From Methanomicrobiales archaeon (GTDB taxonomy: Archaea; Halobacteriota; Methanomicrobia; Methanomicrobiales; Methanospirillaceae), in assembly GCA_012729535.1 (NCBI GenBank), contig JAAYCY010000011.1, positions 1 through 47,814 on the forward strand: DNA of 47,814 nucleotides, read 5' to 3'. The notes beneath the pieces are model-generated. The model had not been told where the DNA came from. It ran no database searches and saw only the letters and a list, made by a program, of their open reading frames with translations. Positions 9,410 to 17,937 of this stretch are shown here, piece by piece (position 1 is the stretch's first letter; each line of letters starts with the position of its first letter). Position numbers and translations under genes: made by a program.

Positions 9410-10171
9410 TCAGTACCCCGCTTTTTTCATAATCTCAACAACAGAAAGATATGCTGAATTATCCGAAGAGAGTCCTAATACGGGTTTTCCATGAAGAGTT
9501 CTTTGTGCAACCTCATGGTCATGAACAATTTTTCCAAGATACGAAACTCCCCCAAGATTGCCGGCGTTTGTAATGTATTCTTCAGGGAACAGATAACCTC
9601 CCACACAACAAAACCTTTCATATAATATTCCACATTCATCGGCAATTCGTCTTGCCCGGTGTAAATGTGCAAAAGATTTTGCAGATGGTCCCAGGACATC
9701 GATAATGTCATTAACCTGCATCGTGACTTTCCTGTTCAGATGTTCAAGTCCCCCGGGAGCATCAATAATGACGTATTTGTATTGTTTTGTGAGTCTTGTT
9801 AGTGCATCCCGAAGAGCAGCATCCGGCATACAATAACAGCCCTCTATCCATTTCGTACCAATAGCAATAAAATCAAAACCATTTCCTTCAAACATGCCAT
9901 CCTCCCAGATTCGGTGCTCAATACGTTCGGAGGGAGCAACACCGATGGTTGTTCCCCCTTTTGAAATAAAAGTGTCTTCAACTAATTCAGCAATACTTTT
10001 TTTGCCTTCCATGGAGAGATCAACTCCTATCATTTCTCCAAGGCTCTGGTCTGGATCAAGATCTACGAGCAAAATCGGAGTCTCACTTTTTCTGATCAAA
10101 TAATCAGCAATAAGACTTACAAATGATGTTTTCCCGGTTCCACCCCGGCCCATAATTACCAGTTTTTTCAT
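9410..10171 (-). CDS. CooC/AcsF-like nickel-insertion ATPase, second copy
   Basis: This is a MinD/ParA-family ATPase with the deviant Walker A GRGGTGKT (residues 8-15) and the LLVDLDPDQSLG switch. A CxC pair (C112, C114, in EGCYCMPD) sits at the place where CooC dimers bind nickel. It therefore looks like a maturation factor for a nickel cluster of the CODH/ACS complex. It differs clearly from the neighbouring CooC, so a likely split of labour is one protein for the C-cluster of CdhA and the other for the A-cluster of CdhC, as proposed for CooC and AcsF in acetogens. Which does which cannot be told from sequence. It lies 14 bases after cooC and 73 before cdhA. Confidence 0.85.
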   Translation of the reverse strand: MKKLVIMGRGGTGKTSFVSLIADYLIRKSETPILLVDLDPDQSLGEMIGVDLSMEGKKSIAELVEDTFISKGGTTIGVAPSERIEHRIWEDGMFEGNGFDFIAIGTKWIEGCYCMPDAALRDALTRLTKQYKYVIIDAPGGLEHLNRKVTMQVNDIIDVLGPSAKSFAHLHRARRIADECGILYERFCCVGGYLFPEEYITNAGNLGGVSYLGKIVHDHEVAQRTLHGKPVLGLSSDNSAYLSVVEIMKKAGY

Positions 10172-10185
10172 GATGATCTCTCTCT

Positions 10186-10947
10186 TTATAAGATCTCAAC
10201 CAGTTTTATTATCTGATCTGTTGCAGGAGAATGAAGAAATACGGGAGATTGATCTTCAATCCCGGCAGACATAACTGATTGGTCAAATGGAATAATACAT
10301 GCAATATCAATTTCACGTTCGGATGCAAATTTTCTGAGTTTCTTTTCCATTTCCTCATTGGAAATTTTGTTTCCGACAATGAGAATTCTGGGAATGCCTC
10401 CATTTCTTGCCAATGTGCATATCCTATCTGCAGTAACCAGAGAGGCCTGATGTGCATCTGTCACAATAAGCATAGTATCCACATATTCTGCAGTCCCCCG
10501 ACCCAGGTGTTCAATTCCGGCTTCCATGTCCATGATAACAACCTCATCAGGAGTTGTTACCAGATGAGAAATCAACATTCTGACAAGACTGTTTACAGGA
10601 CATGCACATCCGGAACCTATGGATTTTACCGCTCCCATTACTAATAAACGAGCACCACATGGTGTAAGAACCGCTTGTGATGCAATAACATCATCAACGG
10701 TAAAAGAAAGGTTATAAACGCCGGGATAGTCTGTTTTGGTTTTTTGTTCAATAATTAATGAATTTTCTACGATGGGGATTATTAATTCTGATTCTTTTTC
10801 GGAAAGACCCAGAGTCAAAGCCAGGTTAGGAGAAGAATCTGCATCTATTGCCAGGGTTTTATGCCCTTCTTTTGCATATATATATGCCAGGGATCCAGCA
10901 ATAAAAGTCTTGCCCACCCCTCCTTTTCCGGTAACTGCAATCTTCAT
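10186..10947 (-). CDS. cooC: CO dehydrogenase nickel-insertion accessory ATPase CooC
   Basis: CooC inserts nickel into CO dehydrogenase in an ATP-dependent step. The protein starts with the deviant Walker A GKGGVGKT (residues 7-14), has the switch IDADSSPNLALTLG, and carries the metal-binding CxC pair at C114 and C116 (GSGCACPVN), the hallmark of the family. The Walker B-type segment VVIMDMEAGIEHLGRG follows. The length of 253 residues is typical. A GGAG ribosome-binding site lies nine bases before the ATG. As first gene of the cdh operon it probably sits just behind the promoter, but no convincing TATA box is visible in the 92 bases up to the ABC gene. Confidence 0.92.
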   Translation of the reverse strand: MKIAVTGKGGVGKTFIAGSLAYIYAKEGHKTLAIDADSSPNLALTLGLSEKESELIIPIVENSLIIEQKTKTDYPGVYNLSFTVDDVIASQAVLTPCGARLLVMGAVKSIGSGCACPVNSLVRMLISHLVTTPDEVVIMDMEAGIEHLGRGTAEYVDTMLIVTDAHQASLVTADRICTLARNGGIPRILIVGNKISNEEMEKKLRKFASEREIDIACIIPFDQSVMSAGIEDQSPVFLHSPATDQIIKLVEIL

Positions 10948-11039
10948 CTTGTATACTCCAGGGGAAATTTAAAAAAATGTTTGTAAGTTATCGTTCTATC
11001 TCAATGATCATATCACAAAGATAACTGGAAAATACCTGG

Positions 11040-11753
11040 TTATGAATAATTACAACCCTTCTGGTAAAATTCTTCCGGGGGTTTTCCATCAGATATAATG
11101 AGTCCGTCACGAAGAATAATTACCCGGTCAAAATATTCCATGTGCCAGTCCTCGTGGGAGACCATAACAATGGTCTGTGCCATTTCCCTGTTTATCTGTC
11201 TGAAGAGATCAAGAACATTTCTTGAACTTTCAGAATCAAGATTGGCACAAGGTTCATCAGCAAATAAAATCTCTGGTTTGTTTACCATAGCCCGGGCGAT
11301 TGCGACCCGTTGCTGTTGGCCACCAGATAGTTCATTGTGTTTATGAGCCAGGCGATCTGCCAGACCAATCCTGTTTAAAATTGCCAGGGTTTGTGCCTGA
11401 TATTCCTCTTTTGATGTTCCCCTAATCATAGAGGTGAGATATACATTTTCTTCAACGGTTAGTTCAGGAACCAGAGCATAGTCCTGAAATACATAGCCCA
11501 GACGTTTCAACCGAAACCGTGTTCTTTTTCGGTCACTAAGGGTTTTAACATCAATACCTCCCAGCATAATCTGACCTCCTGTTGGTTTGTCCAGGAGTCC
11601 GAGAAGATGGAGAAGAGTTGATTTCCCTGATCCACTCGCTCCCATGATGCCTACAAATTCTCCTTTCTGAATAGTAAGGGAGATTCCACGAAGAGCGTGA
11701 ACTATCACTTTTCCCATATCATAGGTTCTTGCCAGATTTTCAGCGACAATCAT
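11040..11753 (-). CDS. ABC transporter ATPase, LolD/MacB type
   Basis: This is the ATP-binding subunit of the exporter or lipoprotein-release-like system encoded with the permease upstream. All ABC motifs are intact: Walker A GASGSGKST, Q-loop with FQDYALVPELT, signature LSGGQQQR, Walker B ILFADEP and the H-loop VMVSHE. At 237 residues it is the usual size. It begins four bases after the permease gene ends and is the last gene of a three-gene set (CARDB protein, permease, ATPase). The substrate cannot be read from the ATPase; the family moves lipids, lipoproteins, peptides or drugs, or drives mechanical work on the cell surface. Confidence 0.9.
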   Translation of the reverse strand: MIVAENLARTYDMGKVIVHALRGISLTIQKGEFVGIMGASGSGKSTLLHLLGLLDKPTGGQIMLGGIDVKTLSDRKRTRFRLKRLGYVFQDYALVPELTVEENVYLTSMIRGTSKEEYQAQTLAILNRIGLADRLAHKHNELSGGQQQRVAIARAMVNKPEILFADEPCANLDSESSRNVLDLFRQINREMAQTIVMVSHEDWHMEYFDRVIILRDGLIISDGKPPEEFYQKGCNYS

Positions 11754-11757
11754 GGTT

Positions 11758-12963
11758 TCAGCTCCTCATTGCGGTGAGAATATCTTCAGATGCCACACGC
11801 CAGGCCGGGATATATCCGGCGATAAATGAAGCAATATAGAGCATAATGGTGTTATTGATAAGATCAGATGTCGCAACAACAGGAGTTACATCACCGTCTG
11901 GAAACCTGAAGGGATATACTGTCAGAATTGCGACACTTGATTCAACCAGGACTGTCCCGACAATAATACCGATTGTGGTGAGGATAAGGACCTGAAATAC
12001 ATAATTATGAATGATGATATTTTTCTCAACACCAAGTGCTTTTAGTACACCTATCTGTCTTCTGCTGTTTAGTGTCTTAATCATGATAACAATGAAAAGT
12101 ACTACTACTGCAATTATGAGAGAAACAACTATGGTAATTGAATTAAGCATGGCAAAATTTTGCACGGCCCTCCCCATTGCTTCTTCAAGAATATCCTGCC
12201 ACGTCTGAACATTCTCTCTGACACCAAACCGGTATATCTGTGTCTTTACATCTGGTTCAAAGGCATCTGGATAGGTTTTTATGATGATATCAGTTGCGAT
12301 ATCCATTTTTTTCCCATATACAGATTCCAGTTCGTCCCAGGTGATATAAGATCCCTGATCAGCGTAATACGATCCAGTCTCTATGATGCCCTTTACATGG
12401 TAGACTTTACTGACACCGTTTGTATATTCAACAGTTACCGGATCTCCTGCCTGTAGGTATCCCAGAGTCGGACCCATATCAAGACTTTCATCTTTATGCC
12501 CTGAAGTCTGAATGCCGATAATAATCTCATCATTCTCTCCATCTGCCAGGTAATACCCGTCTTTTATTTTCCTGTACACATCGGTGACCAGCCGTTCATC
12601 ATCTGGTTTAATTGCAACTACCGTAGATCCAATGGAATATCCTTTATGACGGAGTGTAACTCCGGTTCCATAATGTACAGAAGCCCTTAAGACTCCGGGA
12701 ATTCGGTTAATTTTTTCCTGAAGACTAAATGCATCCTCAATAAATGGTTCATCTTCATGGGGAGAAATAAGGATGTTTCCCGTTTGGTATGTAATAATCT
12801 GGTCTTCTGCCACCTTGATAAAACCCAGGATAATCGAGGGCATAAAGATCATGTTGGTGAAAACCATGGCTATGATAAGAATCGTGAGGTAAAGACTTCC
12901 CCTGCTCCCTCTGATGATACTTCGTAATGCTAAAAAAAATGATACCCGAAGGTCGGTAAGCAT
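11758..12963 (-). CDS. FtsX/MacB-type ABC transporter permease
   Basis: This is the membrane subunit of the system. It has one N-terminal membrane helix (about residues 24-48), a roughly 220-residue extracellular domain, then three C-terminal helices (about 275-298, 325-352 and 375-395). The second block includes RRQIGVLKALGVEKNIII, the coupling segment typical of FtsX-like permeases. The extracellular part looks like a MacB periplasmic core domain. Its ATG overlaps the stop of the upstream CARDB gene by one base (TAATG). A single permease gene suggests a homodimer. Confidence 0.9.
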   Translation of the reverse strand: MLTDLRVSFFLALRSIIRGSRGSLYLTILIIAMVFTNMIFMPSIILGFIKVAEDQIITYQTGNILISPHEDEPFIEDAFSLQEKINRIPGVLRASVHYGTGVTLRHKGYSIGSTVVAIKPDDERLVTDVYRKIKDGYYLADGENDEIIIGIQTSGHKDESLDMGPTLGYLQAGDPVTVEYTNGVSKVYHVKGIIETGSYYADQGSYITWDELESVYGKKMDIATDIIIKTYPDAFEPDVKTQIYRFGVRENVQTWQDILEEAMGRAVQNFAMLNSITIVVSLIIAVVVLFIVIMIKTLNSRRQIGVLKALGVEKNIIIHNYVFQVLILTTIGIIVGTVLVESSVAILTVYPFRFPDGDVTPVVATSDLINNTIMLYIASFIAGYIPAWRVASEDILTAMRS

Positions 12964-14207
12964 TAGTCATCCTCGTTTTTACGCCTGATGTACCAGAATC
13001 CTCCACCGACAACTGCGATTATTATGAGGATAAGAAGGATTAATCCGGTAGAATCTTCACCATTTGATATTGTAAGGATCAGATCTTTATCAAGCGTATG
13101 AGTGCCCCAGTCATCAACATAAATTATCGTAGTATGGTATTCGTATTCACCTGAATCAGTCCCTTCAAGGATAAATGTTGCAGGTGCATCGTTACCGGAT
13201 TTTATCCGGCCGATAAATGCCTCTTTAGCTCCTTTGATGGGAAGGTCGATTGTCGCACTGACGGACTTTGCTTCTCCGGTACCGGTATTTTGAACACGGA
13301 TAATCAGGTCAAATGGTTCACCAGGATTGACCCTGGCAGGAGTCGTTTCGACTGAGGTGATACTAATTTCAGATTCTCCTCTTACATCCAGACCGATAGA
13401 TCCGGTATCCTCAATTACAGAGCCATCCAGGATTGCATATGTCATTCTCACAGGGATTTTAATAATCCCTGTAGGAGTGTTTTTGTCGATAAGCAGAGAG
13501 ATGTTTTTTTCCATAAACATGCCTGTTCCCAGACTTTCAATCATGAATGAACTGATTCCTGAAGGTATTGCATATGGAGGGGTACCATTGATAAATATCC
13601 TGATATTATCAGCCTGCGTAGAGCCATCGTTACTGATCTTAATCGTTCCTTCTATTTTTTTTCCCGGTTTTACAGGTTCAGGAAAATTATTTTCCAGAGA
13701 TAACGAAGGAGTCCGGAGAACAGAAATCTGGGTGTTAACATTTACTGGAACCGGGTATTTCAGACTTTGTCCATCCCTGACACGTATCCATACTTCCGGG
13801 AAATACATACCACTTTTTTGCGGTGCCCTGATAAGGAAGGTTATTGGTATCGGCTGGTCAGGGCCAATATTTCCTTTGAATTTGGAATCTCCATCCATTA
13901 CCTCAAAATCTTTTGATTTTATGATGACACTTTCAATATACGGAGTAATACTTGTGGTAGTTTGTGCAACATCTGTCCCATAGGAAACTGAACTGGTTGA
14001 TGTAGTAGCAGATATGCAGGTAAGGGTGACAGTGAGCGTTCCAATTTCTCCGGGCATGAGAACCGTAGGAGATACCTTGTAATCCGAGATGACTACAGAA
14101 TTCTGCGGTGAAGCAGAAATTGGAATGACCAACATTAACACCATTACTAATACAGAGACCGATATAATAAATATCGATTTTTCACATAATTCTTTAAAAT
14201 TTCTCAT
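12963..14207 (-). CDS. Membrane-anchored surface protein with CARDB/COG1361 repeats
   Basis: A hydrophobic N-terminus (residues 11-33, ending before SASP) looks like a signal peptide, and a single helix near the C-terminus (STGLILLILIIIAVVGGGF) is followed by basic residues. Between them lie beta-sandwich repeats of the S-layer-related COG1361/CARDB type, visible as PVKPGKKIEGTIKISNDG and VNPGEPFDLIIRVQNTGTG. The protein should be displayed outside the cell on a membrane anchor. Co-translation with the permease suggests it is the extracellular partner or substrate-binding element of the ABC system, comparable in position to MacA. That role is inferred. A second protein of the same design is at 17938-19284. 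Confidence 0.8.
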   Translation of the reverse strand: MRNFKELCEKSIFIISVSVLVMVLMLVIPISASPQNSVVISDYKVSPTVLMPGEIGTLTVTLTCISATTSTSSVSYGTDVAQTTTSITPYIESVIIKSKDFEVMDGDSKFKGNIGPDQPIPITFLIRAPQKSGMYFPEVWIRVRDGQSLKYPVPVNVNTQISVLRTPSLSLENNFPEPVKPGKKIEGTIKISNDGSTQADNIRIFINGTPPYAIPSGISSFMIESLGTGMFMEKNISLLIDKNTPTGIIKIPVRMTYAILDGSVIEDTGSIGLDVRGESEISITSVETTPARVNPGEPFDLIIRVQNTGTGEAKSVSATIDLPIKGAKEAFIGRIKSGNDAPATFILEGTDSGEYEYHTTIIYVDDWGTHTLDKDLILTISNGEDSTGLILLILIIIAVVGGGFWYIRRKNEDD

Positions 14208-14250
14208 GATTATCTAATTTTTTTTGGTTACTCTTCATTTTCTGATTTTC

Positions 14251-14258
14251 TTATAAAA
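14251..14258 (-). promoter_or_regulatory. TATA box for the CARDB-ABC operon
   Basis: On the minus strand the sequence reads TTTTATAA, preceded by purine-rich GAGAAC. It lies 44 bases before the ATG at 14207, which predicts a leader of about 15-20 bases. It means the ABC genes can be transcribed apart from the padR set upstream. Confidence 0.5.
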
Positions 14259-14284
14259 GTTCTCGCATTCACGGGTAATTTTTA

Positions 14285-15043
14285 TCATGGCACTGTTTTG
14301 AGGGTTAGATCTCCTAGTCCTTGTGAGATGTGGACAATAATTTCAGAATTTCCTGGTGATACACTTTCATGCGAATAACCCTGATTATTTGCAGTAAACC
14401 CGGAAACAATAGAATTACCTATGCCTCTCTCAAGAAATACGGAAATATCTGACTTTTCCGGAAATAATAATGTCATTTCTCCCACCCCGTTTACGATTTT
14501 TACCTGCAATCTTTTTCCTTCCCATTCATGCAGGTCGAGGGATAATGAACCCGCTCCGTTTTCAATACCTAATTCGGATAAATTCATCTTGCCAGAGGTA
14601 ATATTTAGTTCTCCTGTTCCAAGGCTGACAAGCAGGCTGGTCGGGGTTTTGTTCTGCAGTTCAATATCCCAGTTCTCTTCTCCTCCGATAATATCCTGCA
14701 TGAAATTTTTCGATCTTTCAATTACTATGTTTCCAGTTCTGTTTGTTATCGTGTGAGAAAGCCGGGGAGAAGGCAACACTCCGTTAACAATTACCTGGCC
14801 CTGAATTAAATCCGGGCCCGGACCCGATGTGAGGTTGACTGTTCCAGAATCGATTTCAAGATTTACCTGTGCTTTTTCAATTCCACTGGAGGGGATATGG
14901 ATTCTTTCCTGTTTTTCCAGATTTTTTTCATGGTTATCGGATTCAAGTATGATAAGCACTCCACCGATCGCAAAACATATTACCATTATTCCAAATAGCC
15001 AAATCATGGTCACCTTAAGGGAAGGGATAGTAAATCCGTTCAT
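14285..15043 (-). CDS. Membrane-anchored toastrack (DUF4097-like) protein
   Basis: The protein has one N-terminal membrane helix (about residues 13-31) and then an extracellular beta-solenoid-like region rich in short strands with Gly/Asn turns (for example SGTVNLTSG, TGELNITSG, GVGEMTLLF and GLGDLTLKT). This repeating pattern is typical of the DUF4097/LiaF C-terminal toastrack fold. In Firmicutes such proteins travel with PadR and HAAS (DUF1700) genes, the same trio seen here. The ATG overlaps the HAAS stop by four bases (ATGA). A role as envelope sensor or scaffold is likely but unproven. At 252 residues it is complete. Confidence 0.7.
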   Translation of the reverse strand: MNGFTIPSLKVTMIWLFGIMVICFAIGGVLIILESDNHEKNLEKQERIHIPSSGIEKAQVNLEIDSGTVNLTSGPGPDLIQGQVIVNGVLPSPRLSHTITNRTGNIVIERSKNFMQDIIGGEENWDIELQNKTPTSLLVSLGTGELNITSGKMNLSELGIENGAGSLSLDLHEWEGKRLQVKIVNGVGEMTLLFPEKSDISVFLERGIGNSIVSGFTANNQGYSHESVSPGNSEIIVHISQGLGDLTLKTVP

Positions 15044-15621
15044 ATTTTCTCACTTCCATGAATGACTGCAATATTCCATTTCAGATACCTGATAGCCAGG
15101 TGATATAAAATCCGTGCGAGCCAGAATTCTCCAAGAATTCCCAAAAGACCCATACAAGTCATACCGACTCCGATAAAAATGGCTCCAAGCGAAGATATTG
15201 GCAGATCTTCTGGAAATATTCCGATTAACTCAAGTACTGCACATCCTATCAGAATAGGGCCCGAACAGGCGATTGAAAAGAACAAAATGAGCAAAATTGC
15301 TAAAATACCAATAATGAAGAGAAATGGTAAGAGAACGATAATGAGATTGAACAATCCTAATCCTAAAGTTGCAAGAATTGCCCTCCCGATACCACCTGCA
15401 GATGGTGTTTCTTCTGCACGTTTAACTAGAATCAGAGCTGAATACTCTTTTCCAATGCTACGTGGATCTCCAAGTCCCAGAGATATTTCTTCTTCGGACC
15501 TTCCATTTAGTGCTCCGATTTCATAGTGCTCTGCATAATCAGATATAATATCTTTTTTGTTTTCATCTGACATGCCTGCTAGTGAAAGCTCCAATTGCCT
15601 TAAAAATTCATCCTTCAGCAT
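15040..15621 (-). CDS. HAAS-domain (DUF1700) membrane protein
   Basis: The first 65 residues are a HAAS/DUF1700 domain: short helices with FLRQLELSLAGM, IISDYAEHYEIG and ISLGLGDPRSIGKEY. After a linker come three or four membrane helices (about residues 78-120 and 125-175). HAAS domains are thought to couple membrane stress sensing to PadR-type regulators. The gene overlaps padR by 14 bases and the toastrack gene by 4, so all three form one transcript. The length of 193 residues is normal. Its biochemical activity is unknown. Confidence 0.75.
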   Translation of the reverse strand: MLKDEFLRQLELSLAGMSDENKKDIISDYAEHYEIGALNGRSEEEISLGLGDPRSIGKEYSALILVKRAEETPSAGGIGRAILATLGLGLFNLIIVLLPFLFIIGILAILLILFFSIACSGPILIGCAVLELIGIFPEDLPISSLGAIFIGVGMTCMGLLGILGEFWLARILYHLAIRYLKWNIAVIHGSEKI

Positions 15622-15934
15622 TGGTCATCTCCTCAATTAAACCACATACAGCAGTAGAAAAATCATTCCATTCTTTTATCAATTCATCTCGTGCAAAAAT
15701 CCCATTTTCAGTCAGGGAATAATATTTCCTGGCCGGCCCCTCGACAGATTCCTGAAGATAAGTAGAAACGTACCCTTCGGTCAGAAGACGCCTGAGAAGG
15801 GGGTATATACTTCCTTCTGATATTTCAAAGCGTTCGGATATTTCATGGACAAGTTCATATCCGTACCGGTCACGAAACCCAAGTAGTGCCATGACACACA
15901 TTTCAAGAACACCTTTCTTAAATTGCGCGTTCAT
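15608..15934 (-). CDS. PadR-family transcriptional regulator
   Basis: This 108-residue protein is a winged-helix repressor of the PadR family. The N-terminal helix CVMALLGFRDRYGYELVHEI, the recognition part SEGSIYPLLRRLLTEGYV and the wing GPARKYYSLTENG are all present. It is first in the set with HAAS and toastrack genes. PadR proteins normally repress their own operon until a ligand or partner releases them. A 19-base palindrome at 16020-16038 lies where transcription of this gene should start, which supports autoregulation. No ligand can be predicted. Confidence 0.9.
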   Translation of the reverse strand: MNAQFKKGVLEMCVMALLGFRDRYGYELVHEISERFEISEGSIYPLLRRLLTEGYVSTYLQESVEGPARKYYSLTENGIFARDELIKEWNDFSTAVCGLIEEMTNAEG

Positions 15935-16019
15935 GTTCCCTCCTCCTCAGGATTCCACGTTAATTCATCTGTGTTTATTGAAGGCATGTGTTTACTATCA
16001 GCTTCCTGTCTTTTTCTAG

Positions 16020-16038
16020 TATCTTACATTGCAAGATA
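16020..16038 (-). promoter_or_regulatory. Candidate PadR operator (palindrome)
   Basis: The sequence tATCTTaCAtTGcAAGATa is an inverted repeat in which eight of nine symmetric pairs match. A minus-strand TATA-like TATTAAT at 16042-16048 would place the start of padR transcription within or beside it. That is the usual layout for repression. Confidence 0.5.
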
Positions 16039-16127
16039 GTGATTAATACTTGTATCCAATCCTATTAAAGCATTTCTTGTCCGTAGAAACGATTTTCAAT
16101 GATAATAGGTTTTTTTCCCATACCAAA

Positions 16128-16136
16128 CCTATAAAT
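16128..16136 (+). promoter_or_regulatory. TATA box for the DUF4013 gene
   Basis: CCTATAAAT lies about 30-38 bases before the ATG at 16166, which predicts a leader of only a few bases. No ribosome-binding site precedes the ATG, consistent with nearly leaderless translation. Confidence 0.5.
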
Positions 16137-16165
16137 GTAGTTTCCTCAAACCTTGTTTTGATAAA

Positions 16166-16843
16166 ATGGATTATGCAGTAGCACTTACTGATTCCTTCCA
16201 GTTTACCCGGGACACATTCTGGGGAAGATGTGGAAGGTGGATATTACTAACGATTTCTACAATAATTTTCCCGTTTATGCTGGGATACACAATGGAAATT
16301 TTCAGAGGTAGTTCTGTCCCACCAGAATGTAACAGTTGGCTGAAAAAATTCGTTGATGGAATCAAATACTTTATTGCAAGTATTATTTATGCGATTCCTG
16401 TCATTATTGTTTTGATTCTTTCTATGTTGCCATTAATTATGGAATTCATGAATCAGGTTAACACAGAAAATATTGATTTTAACTTTTCAGCATTTTTACC
16501 ATACCTTATTCCATTGATTGGAGGAGTAATTATAGCAATTATTCTGGGGATAATTATTTCCATTATATCTATGATTGGTATCATCAGGATGGCAAGAACA
16601 AACAGATTCCTTGAAGCATTTAATTTTTCTGCAATTCTCAAAACAATAAGAAGCATTGGCTGGAAAGTCTATATCATCGGTCTTATTAACATCTGGTTGA
16701 TAACATTTTTAATTGGGATGGCAATTGATACGCTCATTACGATAGATGTTACAAACATTATTATCGCGTTGTTTTTCTGGCCATTACTTATTGTTTTCGA
16801 ATCCAGGTATCTAACACTCCTATACGAGTCATCCGGGGAATAA
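16166..16843 (+). CDS. DUF4013-family multi-pass membrane protein
   Basis: This 225-residue protein has five or six hydrophobic segments (about 27-48, 66-96, 109-145, 168-187 and 190-210). The opening MDYAVALTDSFQFTRDTFWGRCGRWILL and FPFMLGYTMEIFRGS resemble DUF4013 proteins, which are common in methanogens and halophiles and have no known function. It is divergent from padR and shares the 231-base intergenic region with it, so common control is possible. The gene that follows 46 bases downstream is also a membrane protein. Confidence 0.65.
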   Translation: MDYAVALTDSFQFTRDTFWGRCGRWILLTISTIIFPFMLGYTMEIFRGSSVPPECNSWLKKFVDGIKYFIASIIYAIPVIIVLILSMLPLIMEFMNQVNTENIDFNFSAFLPYLIPLIGGVIIAIILGIIISIISMIGIIRMARTNRFLEAFNFSAILKTIRSIGWKVYIIGLINIWLITFLIGMAIDTLITIDVTNIIIALFFWPLLIVFESRYLTLLYESSGE

Positions 16844-16889
16844 CCCGGATAATTCTTCTTATAGTATCAGTGATTACATCACTGAGTGT

Positions 16890-17396
16890 ATGCAGGATTC
16901 TTTACCAAAAAAATTTACACATGAGGAGATTGACAAATCTCACAGTAGTTTTTTCACCCGACCTTTTTTTCTTTCATTAACAATTGGACTTCCATTTTGT
17001 CTTTTTAAAATTCTTTTTGGGATTCAGTTTATCAGGGCTTCTGGTATCTATAATCAGTCTATTTTTCTTGTTCCGGGAATAATTCTAATTATCTGGGCAG
17101 GAATTGACATGATGTTTAACCTTGTCCGGGCAGGATATGATCTTATTGGAATACCTGATAAAATAGAATTTTGTATTCTTGCTCAATTGGGCAGATATCT
17201 GAATGCATCAATGGTATTTCTGGCTTTGGACACCCTTATTACGTTTTCAATTATTTGTGCGGCCTTATGGTCTGGCTGGATCGTTCACCTGAACCAGATA
17301 GAATCTATTCTCTGGTATTTTGCAACAACATTAAATCTTATCAGTTTATCTCTTGTAATTTTATGGAATGAGATCAAGAGAATGGTGATTGAATAA
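16890..17396 (+). CDS. Hypothetical four-helix membrane protein
   Basis: I do not recognise this 168-residue protein. It has a polar N-terminus of about 25 residues, then four hydrophobic segments near residues 26-48, 57-79, 107-133 and 141-160, and a short basic end. The ATG at 16890 lies 46 bases after the DUF4013 gene on the same strand, so the two are probably co-transcribed. Codon use and composition are like the neighbours. It may be a partner of the DUF4013 protein or a lineage-specific membrane protein. Confidence 0.55.
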   Translation: MQDSLPKKFTHEEIDKSHSSFFTRPFFLSLTIGLPFCLFKILFGIQFIRASGIYNQSIFLVPGIILIIWAGIDMMFNLVRAGYDLIGIPDKIEFCILAQLGRYLNASMVFLALDTLITFSIICAALWSGWIVHLNQIESILWYFATTLNLISLSLVILWNEIKRMVIE

Positions 17397-17937
17397 AATT
17401 ATCAGGTGGAAATCAATTGTTATTCGATTCCGGGAATTGCTGACTAATAATATCGCTGGTCATCCCTTTTTTTTAGAACTGATAGATATTCAACTAAAGC
17501 TGGTTCATTAAGAGTTGATATTAATAATCCTGCACCGAGGATCCTCATATGCATAAACAAAGGGAGGAGTTTAAAGATCCGGATATCATATGTTCCGGAT
17601 CTGATTATGTCTCCATCCAGGGAACTGATGTTCTTTTGGATCCTGTTTATCTTGCATTAATATCCATAATCACTTCGGTAAATTCCTGGAATGATTTATA
17701 AAAAGCGAGAATTGTATGGTATCGGATTTACCTTCTAAAAACTGTTCTTTTATCCATATAGAGATGAGATCCAATCGTCCCCGTACCCAAAATAGTTATC
17801 CTGATATCAAAGCCTACGATCCTCGTCCATATTCATATATGGTAATTGACAGGTAAGTATTTTTAAGAAAATCCGGTACTTAAAAAAAATGTATAATAAT
17901 AATATGAGAAAGAGGATTGTAATTTTTTTATAAATTC
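17397..17937. other. Sparse region with two tiny open frames
   Basis: No clear gene lies between the membrane protein gene and the convergent CARDB gene. Two short plus-strand frames are visible, 17549-17701 (50 codons, separate entry) and 17764-17856 (30 codons, ending YSYMVIDR). Both could be remains of a decayed gene. An A-rich, T-poor stretch at 17883-17906 may help to end the minus-strand CARDB transcript. Confidence 0.4.
17549..17701 (+). CDS. Possible small ORF or gene remnant, 50 residues
   Basis: The frame begins MHKQREEFKDPDIICSG and ends SVNSWNDL. The composition is protein-like and acidic, but no family is recognised. An in-frame GGGAGGAG lies inside the frame rather than before it, and no good ribosome-binding site precedes the ATG. 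It could be chance or the relic of a longer gene. Confidence 0.2.
   Translation: MHKQREEFKDPDIICSGSDYVSIQGTDVLLDPVYLALISIITSVNSWNDL

Noticed and set aside
15179-15526. Plus-strand frame opposite the HAAS gene.
   Set aside because: The minus-strand frame has recognisable domains and overlaps its operon partners; the plus frame has neither.
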